DNA from: Taeniopygia guttata
Lineage: Eukaryota; Chordata; Aves; Passeriformes; Estrildidae
DNA length: 64,000 nucleotides
Reading direction: 5' to 3'
Assembly (NCBI RefSeq): GCF_048771995.1
Contig: NC_133060.1
Span: forward strand, 1,137,501-1,201,500
Shown: positions 1 to 9,800 of the stretch, one piece after another
Layout of the letters: every line of letters begins with the position of its first letter
Numbering within the stretch: position 1 is the first letter of the stretch
Notes under the pieces: model-generated
The model's database searches: none
Told to the model about the DNA's origin: nothing
Seen by the model: only the letters and a program-made list of their open reading frames with translations
Made by a program: the position numbers and the translations under genes

Positions 1-386
1 ACACCTGGGGGCACCTGGGCACACCTGGGGGCACACCTGGATGCACCTGGTGGCACCTGGCATGGCCTGGCTGTTCCCGTCCCCCCCAGGTGTGTCCCCG
101 TCCCCCCCAGGTGACAATAAAGGTGTTCTTCTCACGCAGGTGACAATAAAGGTGTCTCCATCCCCTCCAGGTGTGTCCCATGTCCCCCAGGTGACAATAA
201 AGGTGTCCCCATCCCACCCAGGTGACAATAAAGGTGTCCCCATGTCCCCCAGGTGACAATAAAGGTGTTCTTCTCACACAGGTGACAATGAAGGTGTCTC
301 CATGTCCCCCCAGGTGACAATAAAGGTGTCCCCATGTCCCCCAGGTGACAATAAAGGTGTTCTTCTCACACAGGTGACAGCAAACC
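1..386 (+). repeat. ~31-60 bp array carrying seven AATAAA signals
   Basis: Units of the form CAGGTGACAATAAAGGTGT occur with plus-strand AATAAA at 116, 145, 196, 227, 258, 319 and 350, plus one AATGAA variant near 287. In other vertebrates CFB converges on NELFE from this side, so these may derive from the 3' end of a plus-strand neighbour outside the window; that is inference. Confidence 0.7.
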
Positions 387-392
387 TTTATT
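387..392 (-). terminator. Candidate NELFE poly(A) signal AATAAA
   Basis: TTTATT on the plus strand reads AATAAA on the minus strand, about 345 nt past the NELFE stop. It is the only minus-strand AATAAA I see between the stop and the window edge. Confidence 0.6.
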
Positions 393-735
393 TCTCCCAC
401 CCAGAAACCACCACAGGTGTCCCCGTCCCCCCAGGTGTGTCCTGTCCTGTCCCCAGGTGTCCCCAGGTGTCCCCAGGTGTGTCCCAGGTGTCCCCAGGTG
501 TCCCCAGGTGTCCCCAGGTGTCCCCATGTGTGTCCCAGGTGTGCCCAGGTGTGTCCCAGGTGTCCCCAGGTGTGTCCTGTCCTGTCCCCAGGTGTCCCCA
601 GGTGTGTCCCCAGCTGTCCCAGGTGTGTCCCAGGTGTGTCCCAGGTGTCCCCAGGTGTGTCCCAGGTGTGTCCCAGGTGTCCCAGGTGTGTCCCAGGTGT
701 GTCCCAGCTGTCCCCAGGTGTCCCCAGGTGTCCCC
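393..735 (-). other. NELFE 3' UTR made of 9-12 bp repeats
   Basis: The stretch is a degenerate array of CCCCAGGTGT and CCCAGGTGTGT. If the AATAAA at 387-392 is used, the whole NELFE 3' UTR is this minisatellite. Confidence 0.6.
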
Positions 736-818
736 TCAGTGTCCCCCGAACAGGTCCTCGTTGTAGACCACCTGTGACCGTTTGTCCCGGTGGGAGCCTT
801 TGGCGCTGTTCTTCACCG
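736..818 (-). CDS. NELFE: NELFE coding exon 10 (aa 283-309) with stop
   Basis: Follows GCCGCAG; encodes AVKNSAKGSHRDKRSQVVYN then EDLFGGH and TGA (736-738). Human ends VYSDDVYKENLVDGF, so the bird-like C-terminus is shorter and different after VVY. Confidence 0.93.
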
Positions 819-3800
819 CTGCGGCACAGGGGGGGGTCAGGGGGCGCGGGGACCCCCGGGGAGACCCCTGGGGACCCCAGACTCACCCAGGACCCCCCAG
901 ATCCCCCCCCAAGGACCCCCAGATCCCCCCTCAGCCCCCTGAGATCCCTCCCAGACCCCCCAGATCACCCCAGGCTCACCCACAACCACCCCAGATCCCC
1001 CCCAAGGACCCCCGAGGCTCACCCAAGGACCTCCAACCCCCCTCCAGACCCCCCCAGATCACCCCCAGATCACCCAGGGACCCCCAACCCCCCCCCAGGA
1101 CCCCCCCAGATCACCCCCAGATCACCCAGGGACCACCAGGACCCCCCAAATCCCCCCCCAGGTTCACCCAGGGACCCCCAGGCTCACCCAGGGACCCCCA
1201 GATCCCCCCCAAGGACCCCCAGGACCCCCCAGATCCCCTCCAGGACCCCCCAAACCGCCCCCAGGCTCACCCAGGGACCCCCAGACCCCCCCAGGACCCC
1301 CAAATTCCCCCCAGGACCCCCCAAATCCCCCCTAGACTCACCCAGGGACCCCCAGACCCCCCCAGATGCCCCCCCAAGGACCCCCAGGACCCCCCAGATC
1401 CCCCCCAGGACCCCCCAAATTCCCCCCAGATCTCCCCTAGGACCACCAGGACCCCCCAAATCCCCCCCAGACTTACCCTGGGTCCCCTAGAACCCCCCCA
1501 AAGGACCCCCCAGATCACCCCAGGTTCACCCAGGGACCACCAAAACCCTCCCAGATTCCCCCCAAGGACCCCCAGGCTCACCCAGGGACCCCCAGACCCC
1601 CACCCAGGACCCCCCAAATTCCCCCCAGGACCCCTCAAATCCCCCTTAGACTCACCCAGGGACCCCCAGACCCACCCAGATCCTCCCCAAGGACCCTCCA
1701 AATCCCCCCCAGGACCCCCCAAATCCCACCCAGGCTCACCCAGGGACCACCAGAACCCCCCAGACCCCCCCCCCAGATCACCCCCAGATCACCCAGAGAC
1801 CCTCAGGACCCCCAAATCCCCCCCCCAGGACCCCCCCAGATCACCCCCAGATCACCCAGGGACCACCAGACTCACCCAGGGACCCCCAGATCCCCCCCAA
1901 GGACCCCCAGGACCCCCAGATCCCCCCCAGATCCCTCCCAGGACCCCCCAAATCCTTCCCAGGACCCCCGCAATCCCCCCCCAGACTCACCCAGGGACCC
2001 CCAGACCCCTCCAGGACCCCCCAAATCCCCCTCAGGACACCCCAAACCGCCCCCAGACCCCCCCAAACCCCCCCCAGACTCACCCAGGGACCCCCAAATC
2101 CCCCCCAGGACCCCCCAGACCCCCCCCGACTCACCCAGGGACCCCCAGAGCGATTTGCCGGTGGCCGCGTCCAGCAGCGGCTGTTTGCGGGCGATGCTGA
2201 CCTTGAGCTGCACGTCCTGAACCACCGCCCCGTTCAGCTGGGGGGGGAAAGGGGGGGTCAGGGGCGGGGACCCCCAAAATGGCACCAATTGTACCCGAAA
2301 CGGCATTAATTGTACCCGAAATGGCAGAAATTGTACCCAAAATGGCAGAAATTGTACTCGAAATGGCAGAAATTGTACCCAAAATGGCAGAAATTGTACC
2401 CGAAATGGCACAAATTGTACCCAAAATGGTACAGATTGTACCCAAAATAGCATTAATTGTACCCGAAATGGCAGAAATTATACCCAAAATGGCAAAAATT
2501 GTACCCAAAATGGCAGAAATTGTATCCAAAATGGCATTAATTGTACCCTAAATGACATTAATTGTACCCGAAATGGCAGAAATTGTACCCGAAACGGCAC
2601 AAATCGTACCCAAAATGGCACAAATCGTACCCAAAATGGCATTAATTGCACCCAAAATGGCATTAATTGTACCCGAAATGGCACAAATTGTACCCAAAAT
2701 GGCATTAATTGTACCCGAAACAGCCAAATCACACCCAAACCCAACCCTAAACCCCCTGAAATCCCGCCCCAAACCCCCCAAAATGCCCCAAAATCCCACC
2801 CCAAACACCCCAAACCCCCCCAAAATCCTGCCCCAAACACCCCAAACACCCCAAAATGCCTCAAACACCCCAAATCCCCCAAAATCCCACGCCAAACACC
2901 CAAAATGCCCCAAACACCCCCAAATCCCCCAAAATCCCGCCCCAAACGCCCCAAACCCCCGCCCCACCTCGGCCATGGCCTGGTCGGCCGACTCCATCTT
3001 CTCGAAGGTGACGAAGGCGCAGCTGAGGGGACAAACGGGGGGTGGGGCGGGTCGGGCCACGCCCACATTGACCACACCCAAACGAGCTCCGCCCCCGGCA
3101 CAACCCCGCCCTGTTTAGCTCCGCCCACAACGTGTCCCCGCCCACCTTTGGCTCCGCCCACTAAGGGCCACACCCTCATCTGACCCCACCCCTTTAGGCC
3201 CCACCCACTTTTGGGGCGTGTCCAGGGACAGGTTAATGACGTCATTGTGACCCCGCCCCCTCAGGCCCCGCCCACTTTCGGGGCGTGTCCAGGGACAGGT
3301 CAATGATGTCATTGTGACCACGCCCGTTTAAGCCCCGCCCATTTAAGCCCCACCCACTTTCAGGGCGTGTCCAGGGACAGGTCGATGACGTCACTGTGAC
3401 CCTGCCCCCCTAAGCCCCACCCACTTGTGGGGCGTGTCCAGGGAGAGGTCGATGATGTCACTGTGACCCCGCCCCTTTAAGCCCCACCCACTTCCAGGGC
3501 GTGTCCAGGGACAGGTGGATGACGTCACACCCCTGACCCCGCCCCTTTAGGCCCCACCCACTTGCGGGGCGTGTCCAGGGACAGGTAGATGACGTCACAC
3601 CCCTGACCCCGCCCCCTAAGCCCCACCCACTTGCGGGGCGTGTCCAGGGACAGGTCGATGACATCACTGTGACCCCGCCCCCTAAGCCCCGCCCCCTAAG
3701 CCCCACCCACTTGCGGGGCGTGTCCAGGGACAGGTCAATGACGTAATTGTGACCCCGCCCCCTCAGGCCCCACCCACTTTCGGGGCGTGTCCAGGGACAG

Positions 3801-6800
3801 GTCGATGATGTCACACCCCTGACCCCGCCCCCTCAGGCCCCACCCACTTGCGGGGCGTGTCCAGGGACAGGCCGATGATGTCATTGTGACCCCGCCCCCT
3901 CAGGCCCCACCCACTTTCGGGGTGTGTCCAGGGACAGGTCGATGATGTCACTGTGACCCCGCCCCTCAGGCCCCGCCCCTTTAAGCCCCACCCACTTTCG
4001 GGGCGTGTCCAGGGACAGGTCGATGATGTCACTGTGACCCCGCCCCCCTAAGCCCCACCCACTTGCGGGGCGTGTCCAGGGACAGGTCGATGATGTCATT
4101 GTGACCCCGCCCCTTTAGGCCCCACCCACTTTCGGGGCGTGTCCAGGGACAGGTCGATGATGTCACTGTGACCACGCCCGTTTAAGCCCCGCCCCTTTAG
4201 GCCCCACCCACTTGCGGGGCGTGTCCAGGGACAGGTCGATGATGGCTCCGAAGGGGCCGAAGGCTCCGCGCAGCAGCTCCGGGCTGAGATCGGCCCCGTG
4301 AACGTACAGAGTGTTCCCCTTGCGCGGGGGGCGGCGCTCCGGGAACGAGTCCGACCCTGGGGGCGGGATTGGGGACAGACACCCCGAATTGGGGACAGAA
4401 ACCGGGAATTGGGGACAGAAACCCCGGATTGGGGACAGAAACACTGAAAACGGGGACAGGGACACAGAAATGGGGACAGGAACCGGGAATTGGGGATAGA
4501 AACCCCAAATTGGGGACAGGAACCGGGAATTGGGGACAGAAATCAGGGATTGGGGACAGAAATCCCGAAAATGGGGACAGGAACCGGGAATTGGGGACAG
4601 GGACACCAGAATGGGGACAGAAATCAGGGATTGGGGACAGGAACGGGGAATTGGGGACAGAAACACCGAATTGGGGACAGAAATCCCGAAATGGGGACAG
4701 GGACACGGAAATGGGGACAGAAATCCCGAAATGGGGACAGGAACCGGGAATTGGGGACAGAAACCCTGAATTGGGGACAGGGACACTGAAATGGGGACAG
4801 AAATCCCAAAATGGGGACAGAAATCAGGGATTGGGGACAGGGACACGGAAATGGGGACAGGGAGACCAGAATGGGGACAGGAACCGGGAATTGGGGACAG
4901 AAATCAGGGATTGGGGACAGAAATCCCAAAAATGGGGACAGAAATCAGGGATTGGGGACAGGGACACCGGAATGGGGACAGAGAACCCAAAATGGGGACA
5001 GGAATCAGGGATTGGGGACAGGGACACCGGAATGGGGACAGAGAACCCAAAATGGGGACAGGAATCAGGGATTGGGGACAGGGACACTGAAATGGGGACA
5101 GAAACCGGGAATTGGGGACAGGAATCCCGAAAATGGGGACAGAAATCAGGAATTGGGGACAGGGACACCGGAATGGGGACAGAAATCAGGGATTGGGGAC
5201 AGAAACGGGGAATTGGGGACAGAAATCCCGAAAATGGGGACAGAAATCAGGGATTGGGGACAGGGACACCGAATTGGGGACAGAAACCCCAAAATGGGGA
5301 CAATCACCCCAAAATGGGGACAAACCCCCGGGATTTGGGACAGGAATTGGGGACAAACCCCATTTCAGGACCCCCCCCACCCCCATTTTAACCCCTCGTA
5401 CTCCGGAAGGTCCCGTGGGGCTCTGGGAGGTTTTTGGGGACCCCCCACCCCCATTTTAACCCCTCGTACTCCGGAAGGTCCCGTGGGGCTCCGGGGGGTT
5501 TTTGGGGACCCCCCACCCCCATTTTAACCCCTCGTACTCCGGAAGGTCCCGTTGGGCTCTGGGGGGTTTTTGGGGACCCCCCAGCCCCCCATTTTAACCC
5601 CTCGTACTCCGGAAGGTCCCGTCACGCTCCGGGGGGTTTTGGGGACCCCCCACCCCCATTTTAACCCCTTGTACTCCGGAAGGTCCCGTGGGGCTTTGGG
5701 GGTTTTTGGGGACCCCCACCCCCATTTTAACCCCTCGTACTCCGGAAGGTCCCGTCGCGCTCTGGGGGGTTTTTGGGGACCCCCCACCCCCATTTTTAAC
5801 CCCTCGTACTCCGGAAGGTCCCGTCGCGCTCCCGCCGCTCCTCGGCCTCGGGGTCGGGGTCCCAGTCCAGGCGCCGCTCCCCCCGCTCGGGGGGCTCCCC
5901 CCGCGCCCCCCCCTCGGGCTCCCGCAGCCGCTCGCTGGCGCTGACGAAGCTGAGGGGGGGAAATGGGGGGTCAGGGGGTCCCCAAAACCCGGGGGAGACC
6001 CCAGACCCACTTGGGGGGACCCCAGACCCACATGGGGGACCCCAGACTCACACAGGAGAACCCCAGACCCACAAAAGGGGAACCCCAGACTCAGGTGGCG
6101 GGGGTCCCCAAAACCCCAGGGGGACCCCAGAGCCACAAAAGGGGGTCCCCAGAACCCGGGGGGGACCCCAGACCCACTTGGGGGGACCCCAGACCCATTT
6201 GGGGGGACCCCAAAACCCGGGGGGGACCCCAGACCCACAAAAAGGGGTCCCCAAAACTCCGGGGGGACCCCAGACCCATTTGGGGAGACCCCAGAGCCAC
6301 AAAAGGAGGTCCCCAAAACCCGGGGGGACCCCAGAGCCACTTGGGAGGGACCCCAAAACCCGGGGCGACCCCACAGCCACAAAAAGGGGTCCCCAAAACC
6401 CAGGGGGGACCCCAGAGTCACAAAAGGGGTCCCCAAAACCCGGGGGGGACCCCAGACCCACTTGGGGGGACCCCAGAGCCACTTGGGAGGACCCCAGACC
6501 CATTTAGGGGGTCCCCAAAACCCGGGGGGACCCCAGAGCCACTTGGGGGGACCCCAGAGCCACTTGGGAGGACCCCAGACCCATTTAGGGGGTCCCCAAA
6601 ACCCGGGGGAGACCCCAGACCCATTTGGGGGAACCCAGACCCACTTGGGGGGACCCCAGACCCACACAGGGGGACCCCAGACCCACATGGGGGACCCCAG
6701 ACCCACACAGGGAGACCCCAGACCCACATGGAGGGGACCCCAGAGCCACTTGGGGGGACCCCAGACCCACTTGGGGGGGACCCCAAAACCCCGGGCGACC

Positions 6801-9800
6801 CCAGACCCACAAAAAGGGGTCCCCAAAACCCGGGGAGGACCCCAGAGCCACTTGGGGGGACCCCAGACCCACTTGGGGGGACCCCAGAGCCACTTGGGGG
6901 GACCCCAAAACGCGGGGGGACCCCAGAGCCACAAAAAGGGGTCCCCAAAACCCGGGGGGACCCCACAGACACATGGGAAGACCCCAGACCCACTTGAGGG
7001 GACCCCAGACTCACTTGGGAGGGACCCCAAAACCCGGGGGAGACCCCAGAGCCACTTGGGAAGACCCCAGAGCCATTTGGGGGGACCCCAGACCCACTTG
7101 GAGGGACCCCAGACCCACAAAAGGGGGTCCCCAAAACCCGGGGGGAACCCAGAGCCATTTGGGGGGACCCCAGACCCACTTGGAGGGACCCCAAAACCCG
7201 GGGGGGACCCCAGTTCCGGGGTCGGGGGTCCCGCTCACCTCTCGTAGAGCGATTTCCTCTGGGGGCGACGTGACTGCGGGGGCAGAGCGGGATTGGGGAG
7301 GGGGCTCAGGGCACCCCCAAACAAAAGGGGGGCTCCCCGTGCCCCCCAACACCCCCCAGCCCCCCGTTTTTGGGGGTCGGTACCTCCTGGGAGTCGTCGT
7401 CGGCCGAGACGCTGCGCTGGAAGGGCTGGAAGGTGGGGGTGGGGCCCTTCTCGGGGTCCTGGGGGGGGTCAGAGGTCAGGGGGGGGTCCCAGAAACCCCC
7501 CCGGGGGTCTGGGGGGGTCCCAGAACCCCCCCCGGGGGTCTGGGGGGGTCTGAGGGGGCTTTGGGGGTGATGGGACTGGAGGGGAAGGGAGATCCTGGGG
7601 GGGGGGGCTGAAAGGTCTGAGGTGGTGGGAAAGGTTTGGGGGGTCCTGGGGGGGTTCAGGGGGGTCCCAGAGAGGTTTTGGGGGGTTTAGAGGGGTCCCA
7701 GGATGGTTCTGGGGGGTTCAGGGGGGGCCCAGAGGGGTTTTGGGGGGTTTAGAGGGGTCCCAGGATGGTTTTGGGGGGTTCAGGGGGGGGCCAGAGCAGT
7801 TTTGGGGGTCCCAGGGGGGTCCCAGAGGGGTTTTGGGGGGTTTAGAGGGGTCCCAGAGAGGTTTTGGGGGGTTCAGGCAGGTCCCAGAGGAGTTTTGGGG
7901 GGTCCTGGTGGGTTTAGGGGGGCCCAGAGGGGGTTTGGGGGGTTCAGGGGGGTCCCAGAGCAGTTTTGGAGGTCCCAGGATGGTTTTGGGGGTCCCAGAG
8001 CAGTTTGGGGGTCCCAGAGGGGCTTTTGGGTGGTCCCAGGATGGTTTTGGGTGGTCCCAGAGGGGTTTTGGTGGTCCCAGGGGGGGTCCCAGGATGGTTT
8101 TGGGGGTCCCAGGGGGGGTCCCAGGATGGATTTGGGGGTCCCAGGACGGTTTGGGGGGTCCCAAGGGGGTCCTAGGCCAGTTTTGGGGTCCCCAGGATGG
8201 TTTTGGGGGTGGTTTCAGGGGGGTTTTGGGGGGTCCCAGGACAGTTTTGGGGGGTCCCAGGATGGATTTGGGGGTCCCAGGCTGGTTTTGGGGGGTCCTA
8301 GGCCGGTTTTGGGGGTCCCAGGGGGGTTTTGGGGTCCCACCTTGAGCTTGCCCTCGAGCGTCCGGGAGCGTTTGAACCCCGAGTTTTTGTTCTCGGCTTT
8401 GATGGCGCTGATGGCGCCCGACTTCACCAACAGCTTCGCCTGTTCCGTGGCCGTGGCCGTGTCCAGGGGGGGCTGGTCCGACATGGCTGGGGGGGCACGG
8501 GGGGCACGGGGGCATCAGAGGGGTATGGGGGGACGGGGGGTTATGGGGGGGGTATGGGGGGCACAGGGACATGGGGAACACAGGAGGTCAGAGGGGTCAC
8601 AGGGGCATGGGGGGCATCAGGGGTATGGGGGTTATGGGGGTTATGGGGGGCACGGGGACATGGGGGGCATCAGGGGTATGGGGGTTATGGGGGACATGGG
8701 GGGCACAGGGGGGCTTGGGGGCCGTGTCCGTGTCCAGGGGGGGCTGGTCCGACATGGCTGCGGGGGGCATGGGGGGCATCAGGGGGGCACGGGGACATGG
8801 GGGGCACGGGGGGCACAGGGGGTTATGGGGGGCACGGGGGGTATGGGGGGTATGGGGGGCACAGGGGGCATCAGGGGTATGGGGGTTATGGAGGGCACAG
8901 GGGACATGGGGGGCACAGGGGGCACAGGGGGTTATGGGGGGCACAGGGACATGGGGGGCACAGGGGGGGCACAGGGGGGCTTGGGGGCCGTGGCCGTGTC
9001 CAGGGGGGGCTGGTCCGACATGGCTGGGGGGGCACGGGGGACACGGGGGGCATCAGGGGGTTATGGGGGGCATGGGGGGCATAGGGGGCATCAGGGGGGC
9101 ACGGGGGGCATGGGGGGGCATGGTGGTTATGGGGGGCACAGGGGGTTATGGGGGGTATGGGGGGCACAGGGAGCATCAGGGGTATGGGGGGCACAGGGAC
9201 ATGGGGGGCACGGGGGATTATGGGGGGTATGGGGGTTATTGAGGGCACAGGGGGGCTTGGGGGGTTATGGGGGGCATCAGGGGGCATGGGGGGCACTGGG
9301 GATTATGGGGGGTTATGGGGGGCACAGGAGGTCAGAGGGGTCACAGGGGTATGGGGGGCATCAGGGGTATGGGGGGTATGGGGGGTATGGGGGGAATGGG
9401 GGGCACAGGGGGTATGGGGGGCACAGGGACATGGGGGGCATCAGGGGGGTATGGGGGTTATGGGGGGCACGGGGACATGGGGGGTATGGGGGGCATAGGG
9501 GGTTATGGGGGGCACAGGGACATGGGGAGCACAGGGGGGCTCGGTGGCCGTGGCCGTGTCCAGGGGGGGCTGGTCCGACATGGCTGAGGGGCACGGGGGG
9601 CACAGGGGGCATCAGGGGTATGGGGGGCACGGGGGGTTATGGGGGGCATGGAGGGTATGGGGGGCACAGGGGAACTTGGGGGCCGTGGCCGTGTCCCGGG
9701 GGGGCTGGTCCGACATGGCTGGGGGGGCACGGGGAGCATTAGGGGGGCACGGGGGGGTATGGGGGGCATCAGGGGGTTATGGGGGGCACAGGGGGCACAG

